This document shows, one piece after another, positions 1-10,300 of a stretch of 52,471 nucleotides of DNA. Where the stretch lies: assembly GCA_964405335.1 (NCBI GenBank), contig CAYONP010000034.1:1-52471 (forward strand), written 5' to 3'. The notes under the pieces are model-generated. The model was given only the letters and a program-made list of their open reading frames with translations. It ran no database searches and was not told the DNA's origin. The stretch's first letter is position 1; each line of letters opens with the position of its first letter. A program made the translations under genes and the position numbers. The DNA comes from CAYONP01 sp964405335. Lineage in GTDB: Bacteria > Armatimonadota > UBA10988.

Positions 1-49
1 CGCCGACGTGCTGTTGGACAGCACTGGCGGACAAGCCGCCAGTGGCACC
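1..49. repeat. Partial copy of a composite palindromic repeat (family R1)
   Basis: The stretch contains a perfect 9-bp inverted repeat, CACTGGCGG at 22-30 and CCGCCAGTG at 36-44, with a 5-nt loop. Its reverse complement matches 18613-18661 at 47 of 49 positions, so it is a second copy of the element at 18613-18690, cut by the window edge. It lies just downstream of the minus-strand gene that ends at 90, so it may also act as a transcript end. REP/BIME-like behaviour is inferred from structure only. Confidence 0.8.
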
Positions 50-89
50 GTCCACAGATGTCAGCGACCAACCAACGCCTATGCTCACC

Positions 90-3044
90 CTACCCCACCG
101 GCACCACATACAGGTAGTGATGCGGCACCCCGTCGCCGAGCTCGATGAGCAGCGCGTCGCCCTCGATGCGGCTCGGCACCGGGTTGCCCCGGCTGCCGGG
201 ACGCGGTCCCTCGGTGACGACCTCGAGCCGAGCCGGCAGGTCGACCGCCGGCACGCGGACCGCGCCGCGGCCGTGAAGCTGGAGGATCATCACCGCCCCG
301 CCGGCAACCTGTCGCTCCTCGGGCACCGGCGTCCAGAAGGCCGTGCCCATCGGTTGCTCGGCGAACGTCCAGGTGGCGCCGTCGACGGTGATCGACGCCG
401 ACTGGTGGCCACAGAAGGCGACCGGCCGGCCGGCGGCGTCGACGCGGAAGCTCACCACGCCCTGGCCGGTGTAGCTCACCGTGTGGCCGTTGACTCGTTG
501 GTCGAGCAGCTCGATCACCGGTGACGGCGGCGGGTTCTGCTCCATGAACCGCGCGTCCTCGTCGGGCTTGCGCCCGAATCCGCCGGGCCACGACTCGACA
601 TAGTCGCGCAGGTGCGGCGCGCAGGTGAGCGCCCCGTTCGGGAAGCGGCAGAAGAGGTACCGCCCCGCCTCACGCGAGAGATGCTCGGTGTTGTCGTTGA
701 CGCCGGCGAAGCGCCCGGTCGGCGGATAGGCGCCGCAGGCGGTGAGCACGTCGAACCAGGTCCGCGCGTCGTAGCCGAGACTCTGCGCTTGGTCGTCGCG
801 CGGGCGGAAGCCGAGATAGGTCGCCGTGCCGCGCTGCGTGCCGACGATCCGCCGGCCGACCCAGGCCGCGGTGACGGTGCCCTCGCGCGGCGCGACGGGG
901 TAGATGCGGTCGACCGTGAAGTCGGTCAGAATCACCTGCGGCGCGACCGTGGCGAGCGGGCCCTCGAAGGTCACCTGCTGCCCCGGCACGGTCAGCCCGA
1001 GTGGGCCGCCGTCGGCCAGGTCGACGCCGAACAGCTCGCACCAGGCGCCGAGCAGCGGCTCGCCCTCGGCACTGATCAGCGGCGGCGGGCCGGACCAGAC
1101 AACCCGCCCGCCGGCGGCGACCAACTCGGCCATCAACGCGATCAGCCGCGCCGGCGGATGCGGCTCGAACAGGGCCGCCAGCGTGGTGAATCGCCGGCCG
1201 GCGATGGCCAGCGCGCCATCCTCGATGCGCCCGAGCTCGAGCACCTTCGCCGCGGTCAGGTAGTTGGCGTAGCCGTACTGGGTCATCCACGAACCGAACC
1301 GCTCATCGGCGGCGACCAGGTCGAGGGGATAGAGCATCATCACCTCGACATCGCGGTGCTGCAGACCGGTGACCATCCCATGCGTCGGCGACGAGGCGGT
1401 GCCGAAGGCCGACTGCAGCCAGCCGTGGCGCATCGAGACCTCGCGCGGGCTGCCCCAGTGCGCGGCGTAGCTGTAGGGCACCTCGTTGATGATCCCGGTC
1501 GAGCAGCCGAGGGCCAGGCCGAAGTAGTCGCGGTCGAGCCAGCCGCCCTCGGAGTGGTCGTTGCCCGTGCCAGTCAGGTACTCGCCCCACTTGAAGTAGT
1601 CGTGGCAGGCGCTGGCCGCCTGGTGGACGGTCACCGACCAGACGAAGTTCGGCGTGTACTCGTACTTGGCCGTGTTGCCGTTGACACCGACGGTGTTCCA
1701 GCGGTCGACCGTCGGGCTCTCGGCCCAGGTGGCATGGGCGCGGGTGTCGAGCAGGTGGCCCATCCGCCGCTCGGCGTGCCGGCGAGCGGCGACGAACAGC
1801 TCGACCACGCCGTCCTGCAGCAGTTGGTAGTAGCGTTGGCGGAACAGCGAAGTGCGGCGGACCTCCTCGGGCGAGGCGCCGAAGACATGCTGCGCGCCAA
1901 TCTTGGCGTTGAGGTCGTTCCGCGCGTCCTCCTGGCCGAGGCAGAAGTAGATCAAGTACCTGGCGAAGTCGGCGTACTCAGCGCCGTAGACCTCGGCGAA
2001 GCGGCGCTGCAGGCCGTCGCTGACGTACCGCAGGGCGAACTCGCCGTGGTCGTGGTGACCGAAGTAGTTCCAGTCCTGCTGGATGTGCATCTCGTCGGAG
2101 TAGAGGCCGTTCAGCTCGATCCCGGCGTCGGCGTAGCGGTCGATCAAGCCGGTCAGGAACGGCAATGCCTGGTCGCTGAAGTAGTCCATCTCGGGCGTGG
2201 CATACTGCTGCACCACCAGCACGCGGTCGAGCGGGCCGAGGTCGGCCCGACCGCTACCGTGGATGCGCACCCGGCGCGAGCGGTAGTCGCCGCCGCGGTT
2301 CTCGAGCCCCTCATAGACCTCGACCTGCGCGGTGTCGCTGATGTCGACCATCTCGGCCGGGTTGACAACCAGGTAGCGCCCGCCCTCGGCCGCCTGCTCA
2401 CGGAAGGCGAAGACCCGCACGCCGGCATCTTCGATGGCGATGGGCCCCTTGTTGTTGACCCACTGGGTCTGCCGCCACAACTGGACGCTGTAGGCGCCGG
2501 TGGCCGGGTCGCGCAGGCCCTTGCGGTAGTGCATCCAGCGTCCCGACTCGCCGGTCGCGCGGCGGTAGCCCGGCCCGATCTCGAGCGGGCTGATCAGGCT
2601 CAGCTCGAGCGCCAGGCCGTAGCCCTTGGCGAAGCGGGCAATCTGGCCGATCAGCGCGATGTACTCATCGGTGTCGGGCATCAGCCGGCGCGGCTCATCG
2701 GTGCCGGGGCGGTACTGCTTGAAAAAGTGGTCGAACGCGAGCAGCAGCGTCCGTTGCCCGGCGGCCTGCGCGCGCTCGCAGATCTGGCGTAGGCTCTCTT
2801 CGCGCTTGTCGAAGGTCAGCGATAGGTCGAGCACCGCGTCGGGGTCGCGGGCGAGGGTCTCGAGCTCCTCGTCGCGGACGATGATGATCCCCGCCCGGCC
2901 GATCTGGAACTGCGCGGGACCCGGGTAGCTGAGCAACTCGCCGACGTAGACGTTCTCGGGCACGGTAGCCATGCCAACTCCCTCCGCGGCCGCGACGCCG
3001 GTGACCGCCAGCAGGCACCAGGTCAGGCTGTGGCAACACCTCAC
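90..3044 (-). CDS. Secreted protein of unknown function, possible glycoside hydrolase (TIM-barrel type)
   Basis: Protein of 984 residues. I chose the GTG at 3044 because GGAG lies about 8 bases upstream and it adds a signal peptide (WCLLAVTGVAAAEG) in front of the ATG at 2972. The first 350 or so residues look like alternating strands and helices of a barrel (LLLAFDHFFKQY, LELSLISPLEIGPGY). An acidic motif, GLYSDEMHIQQDW, near residue 345 could hold a catalytic carboxylate. A later stretch (ARLIALMAELVAAGGRVVW) resembles the glutamine-amidotransferase-like domain that follows the barrel in GH42-type enzymes. The C-terminal 200 residues look like beta-sandwich. It is divergent from the GH99-like gene at 3139, with 94 bp between, which suggests co-regulation in glycan breakdown. 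The family assignment is inference; an uncharacterised secreted protein is the safe call. Confidence 0.8.
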   Translation of the reverse strand: MRCCHSLTWCLLAVTGVAAAEGVGMATVPENVYVGELLSYPGPAQFQIGRAGIIIVRDEELETLARDPDAVLDLSLTFDKREESLRQICERAQAAGQRTLLLAFDHFFKQYRPGTDEPRRLMPDTDEYIALIGQIARFAKGYGLALELSLISPLEIGPGYRRATGESGRWMHYRKGLRDPATGAYSVQLWRQTQWVNNKGPIAIEDAGVRVFAFREQAAEGGRYLVVNPAEMVDISDTAQVEVYEGLENRGGDYRSRRVRIHGSGRADLGPLDRVLVVQQYATPEMDYFSDQALPFLTGLIDRYADAGIELNGLYSDEMHIQQDWNYFGHHDHGEFALRYVSDGLQRRFAEVYGAEYADFARYLIYFCLGQEDARNDLNAKIGAQHVFGASPEEVRRTSLFRQRYYQLLQDGVVELFVAARRHAERRMGHLLDTRAHATWAESPTVDRWNTVGVNGNTAKYEYTPNFVWSVTVHQAASACHDYFKWGEYLTGTGNDHSEGGWLDRDYFGLALGCSTGIINEVPYSYAAHWGSPREVSMRHGWLQSAFGTASSPTHGMVTGLQHRDVEVMMLYPLDLVAADERFGSWMTQYGYANYLTAAKVLELGRIEDGALAIAGRRFTTLAALFEPHPPARLIALMAELVAAGGRVVWSGPPPLISAEGEPLLGAWCELFGVDLADGGPLGLTVPGQQVTFEGPLATVAPQVILTDFTVDRIYPVAPREGTVTAAWVGRRIVGTQRGTATYLGFRPRDDQAQSLGYDARTWFDVLTACGAYPPTGRFAGVNDNTEHLSREAGRYLFCRFPNGALTCAPHLRDYVESWPGGFGRKPDEDARFMEQNPPPSPVIELLDQRVNGHTVSYTGQGVVSFRVDAAGRPVAFCGHQSASITVDGATWTFAEQPMGTAFWTPVPEERQVAGGAVMILQLHGRGAVRVPAVDLPARLEVVTEGPRPGSRGNPVPSRIEGDALLIELGDGVPHHYLYVVPVG

Positions 3045-3138
3045 GACCTCACTCCGTGCCGATCGGTTGCGCACGGGGCCGGGGGCACCTCCCGCAACCA
3101 GGCAAGGATCGCTCGCGCGACAGCGAACTCCCCGGCGG

Positions 3139-6100
3139 ATGTCGACCATGCCGCTACCGCTGTTCCTGCTCACCTGCACCATCTCGGCCGAGCCGGCGGC
3201 CTGGCTGCGCTTCGACGAGGCCGGACGCGACGAGGGCCGCTTCGGCGGCGGGCTGCGGCTCGACGGCACCGGCGGCCTGACCATCGCCGAGCCACCGATC
3301 AGCGCCGAGGGCGGCTTCGCGGTCGACTTCTGGGCCAGGTTCGACGAAGTCGGCGACAACTACAGCCTGGCCGGTTGCGACGGCGAGTGGTTCATCCGCC
3401 TCGATCCGCCGAACGAGGGCAACCAGATCTCGCTCTTCGTCAACGTCAACGGCGCCGTCGAGCCGCGCGTCCGCGGCCTGGCGCCGCAGCCCGGCCAGTG
3501 GTACCACGTCACCGCCGGCTGGGACGGCAGCCTAGCCGTGCTCTGGATCAACGGCCGGCGGTTCACCCAGCAGCGCATCGGCGCCGTCGCACCGAGCGGC
3601 CGGCCGGTGGTCTTCGGCGCGGCGCAGCAGTGGGCCCCGCGCGGCCTGCGCGGCACGCTCGACGAGGTCAAGGTCTACGCCACCGCGCTGACCGACGGCG
3701 AGCAACTCGAATCGCAGTTCGGCCTCGGCGACGGCGGCGTCGGCCCGCGCCGGACCGATGCCGAGTTCGAGTTCGCCGCCGACGAGGGCTGGCAGACCCG
3801 CCCCGGCGCCTCGCTGAGCGTCGCTGGCGGCCGGCTCACCACGCGGCTCGATGAGCCGGGCGCCGGTCTGGTCCGCCTCGGCCTGGCCGTGCCGCTGGCC
3901 GAGCGGCGCTATGTCTGCCTGCGACTGGCCGCCCGCGGCTGCCGGCGCATTCAGGTGCCGTTCCTGACCACCACCGGCGGCGGGATGCTCGAGTTCGACG
4001 TGCTCGGCCCCGGCCAGCACTCGTACATCCTCGATGGGCTCGAGCAGCCGGCCTGGTCGGGCGAGCTGACGGCCCTCGGCCTGACCGCCGACCAGGACGG
4101 CGCCGAGCTAGAGGTCGACTTCGTCCGGGTCACCGCCGAGCCGCGGGCGCCGGCCGAGCTGACCGTCGCCAGCGTGCTGCCCGAGCCGGTCATTCCGCGC
4201 GCCGGCCGGCCGGTTCCGATCATCGCCCAGATCACCAACCGCGGCGGGCCCGTGGCCGGGGTGCGGTGCAGCCTGACCGCCCGCGGCGCCACCGTCGCGG
4301 CGCCGGCGGACGTCTCGATCGCCACGCTGCCGCACGGCGAGACCGCCGCGGCCCGCTGGACCATCACCGCCGCCGAGCCGGGCGAGCTGGAGCTGACCGT
4401 CACCGTCGCCGGCGAGGGGTTCGACGATCGGCAGGTCACCGCGCGCATGCCCGTCGCGCCTGCGGTCGAGGTCGTTCGGGCCGACTACGTCCCAGCGCCC
4501 GAGCCGCCCGACAAGGACATCCTGGTCGGCTGCCACTACTGCCCGTTGTGGAAGCAGGGCTCGCGGGCAGGGGTGTGGGAGCTGATCGAGCCGTTCCCGG
4601 CGCGCAAGCCGGCGCTCGGCTTCTATGACGAGGACAACCCCGAGGTGACCGACTGGGAAATCAAGTGGGCCCTCGACCACGGGATCGACTTCTTCATCTA
4701 CTGCTGGTACCGCGCCAACCAACAGGCGCCGGTCGAGCAGAACCTCGGCCACGCCATCCACGACGGGCTGTTCCACAGCCGGTACGGCGACCGGTTCCGC
4801 TGGTGCATCATGTGGGAGAACCAGAGCCGCGGCCGCGCCGGCGTGGCCAGCGAGGCGGACTTCCTCGAAACGCTGCTGCCCTACTGGATCGAAACTTACT
4901 TCAAGCGCCCGGACTACCTCAAGATCGACGGCAAGCCGATGCTCTACATCTATCGGCCGGAGTTCCTGGTCGATGACCTGGGCGGCGTCGAGCAGGTGCG
5001 CAGCGCGCTCGACAAAGCGCGCGAGATCTGCCGCCAGGCCGGCTTCGATGGGCTCTGGCTGCTCGGCGAGTATCGCGGCGTCGACCCGCGGCCGCTGCGC
5101 CTGATGGCCGACCTCGGCCTCGACGCGGCGTTCCAGTACTGCTGGCCGGTCGGTGGCGACCCCGACGACGGCGAGGCCATCGCCACGCAGGAGCAGTTCT
5201 GGCGGCAGTGGCGCGAGATGGACATCCTGCCCTACCAGATCACCGCCTCGATGGGCTGGGACTCGACCCCGTGGCACCCGAGCTTCAGCCGCTGGCACCT
5301 CACGCCCGACGGCTTCCGCGACCTCTGCGAGCGGGCCCGCGCCGAGGCGATGAGCCTCCCCGAAGGCAGCCTCGGCCGGCGCATGGTGCTGCTCGACAAC
5401 TGGAACGAGTTCGGCGAAGGGCACTACATCTTCCCCCACCGCGAATACGGCTTCGGCTACCTCGATGCGGTGCGCCAGGCGTTCGCGCCCGACGCGGGGC
5501 CGCACCTCGACCTGGTGCCCGAAGACCTCGGCCTCGGGCCGTACGGCTCGCGCTACGACGCCTGGAAGGCCGAGATGGCCGCCGCGCGCCGCGTGGTCAC
5601 CGCGCCGGGCGGCGATGCGCCCGGCCTGGTCGCCTGGTGGAGCTTCGACGAGGAGGACGACGCAGGCTACGCCTTCGACTACACCGGCGGCGGCACCGGC
5701 GGCATGGTGCAGAACGCCGCGCGCGCGGCGGGGCGCGTCGGCCGGGCGCTGGTCTGCGCCGGCGGGTCGGTCACCGTGCCGCGCGAGGCGTTCGAGCTGC
5801 CGACCGGCGCGCTGACCGTCGAGGCTTGGATCCACACCGACACGCCCGAGCAGACCGATCGCTGGTTCGCCAACTGCATCTACGGCGACGGCGCATCGGG
5901 CTTCCGCTTCGGGGTCAGTGGCGGCAAGCTCTGCTTCGCCGCGCCGTTGACCGCCTGGAGCCACCACTTCACCGCGCCCGAGCCGCTGCCGACCGGTCGC
6001 TGGGTCCACGTCGCCGGCGTGGCCGACGGCGCCGAGCTGCGGCTCTACCAGGACGGCGTGCGGGTGGCCACGCTGGCCCGCCGCGGCCGGCTCCGCGCGC

Positions 6101-6228
6101 CGAACGGTCCGCTCACGCTGGGAAACTCCGCCGTCGGCCACCGGGCGCACTTCCAGGGCCTGCTCGACGAGGTGAAGCTCTGGCGGCGGGCGCTGACCGA
6201 CGAGGAGATCGCCGCGCACGCGCGGTGA
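3139..6228 (+). CDS. Secreted GH99-like/WbsX-type protein flanked by two LamG domains
   Basis: Protein of 1029 residues. The ATG at 3139 gives a short signal peptide (MSTMPLPLFLLTCTISA); the ATG at 3148 is an alternative. Order: N-terminal concanavalin-A/LamG-like domain (about residues 15-195), a second beta-sandwich, an Ig/CARDB-like domain (about 335-455), a GH99-like (WbsX) barrel (about 458-800) and a C-terminal LamG domain (about 828-1029, starting GLVAWWSFDEED). The barrel has KPALGFYDEDNPEVTDWEIK, an aromatic strand (IDFFIYCWY), KIDGKPMLYIYRP and a terminal NWNEFGEGHYIFP motif whose glutamates are candidate catalytic or binding residues. WbsX/GH99-like domains are related to endo-alpha-mannosidases; LamG domains usually bind glycans. 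A paralogue lies at 12015-14768. The substrate, perhaps a mannose-containing glycan, is inference. Confidence 0.88.
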   Translation: MSTMPLPLFLLTCTISAEPAAWLRFDEAGRDEGRFGGGLRLDGTGGLTIAEPPISAEGGFAVDFWARFDEVGDNYSLAGCDGEWFIRLDPPNEGNQISLFVNVNGAVEPRVRGLAPQPGQWYHVTAGWDGSLAVLWINGRRFTQQRIGAVAPSGRPVVFGAAQQWAPRGLRGTLDEVKVYATALTDGEQLESQFGLGDGGVGPRRTDAEFEFAADEGWQTRPGASLSVAGGRLTTRLDEPGAGLVRLGLAVPLAERRYVCLRLAARGCRRIQVPFLTTTGGGMLEFDVLGPGQHSYILDGLEQPAWSGELTALGLTADQDGAELEVDFVRVTAEPRAPAELTVASVLPEPVIPRAGRPVPIIAQITNRGGPVAGVRCSLTARGATVAAPADVSIATLPHGETAAARWTITAAEPGELELTVTVAGEGFDDRQVTARMPVAPAVEVVRADYVPAPEPPDKDILVGCHYCPLWKQGSRAGVWELIEPFPARKPALGFYDEDNPEVTDWEIKWALDHGIDFFIYCWYRANQQAPVEQNLGHAIHDGLFHSRYGDRFRWCIMWENQSRGRAGVASEADFLETLLPYWIETYFKRPDYLKIDGKPMLYIYRPEFLVDDLGGVEQVRSALDKAREICRQAGFDGLWLLGEYRGVDPRPLRLMADLGLDAAFQYCWPVGGDPDDGEAIATQEQFWRQWREMDILPYQITASMGWDSTPWHPSFSRWHLTPDGFRDLCERARAEAMSLPEGSLGRRMVLLDNWNEFGEGHYIFPHREYGFGYLDAVRQAFAPDAGPHLDLVPEDLGLGPYGSRYDAWKAEMAAARRVVTAPGGDAPGLVAWWSFDEEDDAGYAFDYTGGGTGGMVQNAARAAGRVGRALVCAGGSVTVPREAFELPTGALTVEAWIHTDTPEQTDRWFANCIYGDGASGFRFGVSGGKLCFAAPLTAWSHHFTAPEPLPTGRWVHVAGVADGAELRLYQDGVRVATLARRGRLRAPNGPLTLGNSAVGHRAHFQGLLDEVKLWRRALTDEEIAAHAR

Positions 6229-6248
6229 GGGGCGTTCGTCGGCCTGCC

Positions 6249-6277
6249 TTGACGCCCCACGTCGGGCTGGCTAGACT
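6249..6277 (+). promoter_or_regulatory. Sigma-70-like promoter of the sugar isomerase gene
   Basis: TTGACG (6249-6254) and TAGACT (6272-6277) are separated by 17 bases. They lie 22 bases before the ATG at 6299, with GGGAGG (6288-6293) as ribosome binding site in between. This suggests the isomerase has its own promoter although it follows the GH99-like gene by 70 bases. Confidence 0.6.
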
Positions 6278-6298
6278 CGCGCCGCGCGGGAGGCTGCG

Positions 6299-7099
6299 AT
6301 GAAGTTCGGCCTGATCAACTACAACGCGCCCGGCGACACGCTCGAGGCGTTCCTCGATTACGCCGCCGAGGCCGGATTCGACGGCGTCGAGCTCCAGATC
6401 GGCGATGTCTGGCGCGACGATGCCTCACCCGAAGCGACCGCCGAGCGGGTCCGCGGGATGGTCGAGTCGCGCGGGCTGTTCGTCGGCGCGCTGGCCGCCG
6501 GCAACGACTTCGTGGTCACCGAGCCGGCGGTCGTCGCCGCGCAGGTCGCCCGCATGGAGCGCGTCTGTCGGCTGGCGCTGCTGCTGGGCACCAAGATCAT
6601 CCGCTCCGAAGGCGGACGGTCGAACCCCGGTATCCCCGAGGACCGCTGGGTCGACGCGATGGCCGGCTGCTTCCGCCGCTGCGTGCCGTTCCTCGAGGAG
6701 ACCGGCGTCTACCTGGGTGTCGACAACCACGGCGTGGTGACCAACGATGCCGAACTCCAGATGAAGCTCCTCGGCATGGTCGGCAGCAAGTTCGTGGGCA
6801 CCACCATGGACACCATGAACTACCGCTGGATGGGCCACGACCTGGCCACCTGCAACCGTTTCTATGAGCTGAGTAGTCTGCGTTGCGTGCACTTGCACCT
6901 GAAGGACGGCACCGGCTCGCGCGGCGACTACCGAGGCTGCGCCCTGGGCGAGGGCGAGATCGACCTGGCCCATGCGGTGCGCTGCCTGAAGGCCGCCGGC
7001 TACCAAGGCCTCTGGTGCGCCGAATACGAGGGCCGCGAGCCCGACGGCTACACCAAGTGCCTGGCCTGGATGAAGGCGAACGTGCCGACCATCGCGTAG
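6299..7099 (+). CDS. Sugar phosphate isomerase/epimerase (xylose isomerase-like TIM barrel)
   Basis: Protein of 266 residues, normal for the AP-endonuclease-2/xylose-isomerase-like TIM-barrel family. GGGAGG sits 5 bases before the ATG. Family features are the opening strand MKFGLINYN, the acidic metal-site strand GFDGVELQIGDVW, GVYLGVDNHGV, VGTTMDTMNYRWMGHD, RCVHLHLKDG and the final WCAEYEGREP, which together supply the Glu/Asp/His set that usually holds a divalent metal. No signal peptide, so cytoplasmic. It follows a secreted GH99-like protein, so it probably isomerises or epimerises a released sugar; the exact substrate cannot be read from sequence. Confidence 0.88.
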   Translation: MKFGLINYNAPGDTLEAFLDYAAEAGFDGVELQIGDVWRDDASPEATAERVRGMVESRGLFVGALAAGNDFVVTEPAVVAAQVARMERVCRLALLLGTKIIRSEGGRSNPGIPEDRWVDAMAGCFRRCVPFLEETGVYLGVDNHGVVTNDAELQMKLLGMVGSKFVGTTMDTMNYRWMGHDLATCNRFYELSSLRCVHLHLKDGTGSRGDYRGCALGEGEIDLAHAVRCLKAAGYQGLWCAEYEGREPDGYTKCLAWMKANVPTIA

Positions 7100-7143
7100 G
7101 CCGACCGTCTCGGTCGGTGTCGGTGCGGTCGCCCGCGTCGGCC

Positions 7144-7172
7144 TTGCCGCCGCCCCGCCCCGGTGCTACAAT
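7144..7172 (+). promoter_or_regulatory. Promoter of tRNA-Pro
   Basis: TTGCCG (7144-7149) and TACAAT (7167-7172) are spaced by 17 bases, and the tRNA begins 13 bases further on. The arrangement fits a sigma-70-type promoter. Confidence 0.6.
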
Positions 7173-7184
7173 CTCGGCTGTCCA

Positions 7185-7258
7185 CGGGGCGTGGCGCAGT
7201 TTGGTAGCGCGCTTGACTGGGGGTCAAGAGGTCGCTGGTTCAAGTCCAGTCGCCCCGA
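7185..7258 (+). tRNA. tRNA-Pro (anticodon GGG)
   Basis: Cloverleaf of 74 nt. The acceptor arm CGGGGCG (7185-7191) pairs with CGCCCCG (7251-7257), with A at 7258 as discriminator. The anticodon stem CTTGA/TCAAG encloses a 7-nt loop with GGG at 7219-7221, followed by G37. The T-arm GGTTCAAGTCC is standard. CCA is not encoded. The gene stands alone between its own promoter and a hairpin. Confidence 0.96.
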
Positions 7259-7283
7259 TCGAGTCTGGGTCGTACGCGAAGAC

Positions 7284-7315
7284 ACGGTGTCCGGCGCTGT
7301 TGCCGGACACCGTTT
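7284..7315 (+). terminator. Terminator after tRNA-Pro
   Basis: ACGGTGTCCGGC (7284-7295) and GCCGGACACCGT (7302-7313) form a perfect 12-bp stem with a 6-nt loop, followed by a short T run. It lies between convergent tRNA-Pro and the tricorn-like gene that stops at 7325, so it may serve both. Confidence 0.75.
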
Positions 7316-7324
7316 CCTTACTAG

Positions 7325-10300
7325 CTACCGCGCCGAGTCGATCTGCTCGAGCAGCGTCCGCACCGCCGCTTCGAGCTGTGGGTCGCGCCCAGCGGCCTCG
7401 TCGGCCGGGCTGATCTCGACCGGCACATCGGCCGGCACCGGCTTCATCTCCAGGTTCGTGCCGTCCATCATATAGGCGCCGGTGCCCGGCACTCGGCAAC
7501 TGCTGCCGTCGACCATGCCGGCCGAACCGGTGAAGATCACCCCGCCCCAGGTCGGCGTGCCGACCGTCTTGCCCAGGCCGAGGTTCTTGTAGGCCCAACT
7601 GAATAGCTCGGCGTCGCTGGCCGAGTGCTGGTTGTGCAGCACCACCGTCGGGTGGCGATAGACCGGCACCGGCTGCAACCAGGCCGGGAAGCCGTGCTCG
7701 TCGGTCCCGCGGTCGACCATGTAGGTGTGCGGCCGGAAGGTCAGGGCTTCGAGCAGATACTCGTGCGTATTACCGCCGCCGTTGAACCGCACATCGATCA
7801 GCAGGCCCTCCTTGCCCGCGCCGGCGGCGAACAGGTCGCGGTAGAACTCCTGCACCGCGCCCTGGTTCATCCCCGGCACCTGCAGATAGCCCAGCCGGCC
7901 GCTGGACCACTCGGCCACCAGCCGGCGGTTGTTGCGCAGCCAGGTCTCGCGCCGCGTACCGGCCACGCCGCCCGCCGAGGTCGCCCGCACGCTGACCGTC
8001 CGCCGCCCGCCGTCGGTGCCCTCGATCTCGAGGGTGACCAGCTCGCCCTCCTTGGCCACCAGCAGGGCGAAGTCGTTGACACCCGGGCCGAGCGCCGTGC
8101 CGTCGATGCTCAGCACCCGCTCGCCGGCCTTGGGCCCGTTGGGTGTCGTGTCGGCCGGCGTGTCGGGCTCGACCGCCGCGACGACGAAGCCCGGCCCGGT
8201 GCGGTCGTCGGTCCAGGCCAGACCCAGCGCCGCCGCCGGCGGGCCGGTCGCCTCGACCCCGCGGCCGGGGATGCCGTACCCCTGGTGCGAGGCCTTCAGC
8301 TCGCCGAGCATCTGGTTGACCACCAGCGCGAAGTCCTCGCGGCTCGGCGCCGACAACGCGCGCGGCTTGTAGAACTCGCGCATCGCGTCCCAGTCGACGC
8401 CGTGCATGTTGACATCGTAGAAGTTGTCGCGCTGGACCTGCCAGACCTGATCGAAGACGTAGGCCCGCTCGTCCGCGATGCGCCGCTCGACCCGCGCCGA
8501 GTGGCTGACCGTCGTCTGCGGTCCGCCCTGCACCGCGACCTGGCTGAGCTGCCCGCCCGAGAGGAAGCGGAGCTGCCGGCCGTCGCGCGAGTACTCGACC
8601 CCGCCGACCGAGCCGCTGGCCACCGTCCGCGGCTCGAACTCGTCGAGATCGGCGACCATCAGGCTGCGCGTCCCACCACCGCCGAAGCCGAACCGGCCGC
8701 CCGGCCCGCCACCGGTGCCCGGCGCCGCGCCGACGAAGGCGATCTGCTTGCCCGTCGGCGCCGCCACCAGGCTGAACTCGGGTTCGGACGAGCGGGTCAG
8801 CGTGACCAGCCGCTCGTGGATGTCCTCGAACTCGATCCGCGCGGGTTCGGGCTCCGGCTCCGGCTGCTCTTCCTCCGACTCACTCGCCTCGCCGCCCGCG
8901 GCCGGCGCGGCGCCCTGTGGCTCCTCCTGCTCCGGCGGCTCGGGCTTGTCGTACTCGATGTCTTCCTCGAGGTCGCGGTCGGCCCGCGTCTTGACCCAAT
9001 CCTCGCGCCGCAACCAGACGTAGTACAGGTCCCATTCGTCACTTCGCCGCGACGAGCGGAAGACCAGGCGACTCATGTCGCCGGCGAAGACCGGGTCGCT
9101 GTCGTTGGCCGGGTGCATCGAGATGTTGTGCAGCTCGCCGCCCTCGGCCGAGACGATGAAGATGTCGTTGTTCGAGTCGGCGTCGGCCCGGGTGATCGCC
9201 AGCCAGCGGCTGTCGGGCGACCAGGTGAAGTCGGTCCAGCGCTGGCCGTCGACCACCACCTTCTGCTCGCTGAGATCGGGGTTGGCGACCACGATCTGCC
9301 CCCGCTCGCGCCGGATGGCCAGCTTCTTGCGGTCGGGCGACCAGACCAGCCCGGTCTCGTTCTCCGGCGTTTCGGTCAGCCGGGTCAGCTTGTGCCGGGC
9401 GGCCCGGCGCAGCCGCGGCTCGTTCGGATCGTCGCTGGTGATCGAGTAGATTTCCCCGTTGCCGTCGCGGTCGCTGAGGAAGTAGATGGTCTTGCTGTCC
9501 TCCGACCAGAGCGGGTTCTCCTCGCTTTGCGGGGTGTTGGTCAGCCGGGTGGTCGGCCCGCCGTCCGGGAAGCGGCAGACATACAGGTCGCCGCGGACGA
9601 TGAAAGCCACCTCGCGGCCCGACGGCGCCACGTCATAGGCGCCCATGTTGGCGGTCTCGGTGGAGTAGAACATCTCCGGCTCGAGCACGTCGGTCGGGCC
9701 GGTCAGGCTCAGTTCACGGGTCGCGCCGGTGGCCGTCTCACAGAGCTGGATGCCGCCGTCAAGCTCGTAGACGATGAATCGCCCGTCGCGGCTGATGGTC
9801 GGCCGGCGCAATGGCTGGTCGTGGCTGGTGACCTGAGTCGCCGCACCGCCCGTGGCGGCGACCTTCCACAGGTTGTAGGCGCCCGAGCGGTCGCTCATGA
9901 AGAAGACCGTGGCTCCGTCGGCCGACCACATCGGCGCGTAATCGGGGCCGATGTAGTGGGTGATCTTGGTGTAGCTGTCGGCGGCCTTGTCCCAGATCCA
10001 GACGTCCTCGGACAGCCCGCCCTTGTACTCGCGCCAGTCCCAGTCCGAGCGGCTGCGCACAAAGGCGACCTTGCCGCCGTCCGGGCTGGTCGCCACGTCG
10101 CCGGCGGCAACCGGCAGGTAGCGGGTCGGCGTGCCGCCGGTCAGCGGTAGGGTGAAGGCATAGCCGAAGCCGCCCATCAGTGGCCCGTTTCGGCGCGACT
10201 CGAAGATCACCGAGCCGCCGTCGGGGCTCATTTCCCACAGGCCGTCGGTGCCCGAGTAGTAGGTCAGCCGCTGTGGCTCGCCGCCGCCGACGGGCATGCG

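Noticed and set aside
612..6219. Long frames antisense to the first two secreted proteins (612-2792 plus; 4108-6219 minus)
   Set aside because: No motifs; composition typical of reverse-complement reading of GC-rich genes.
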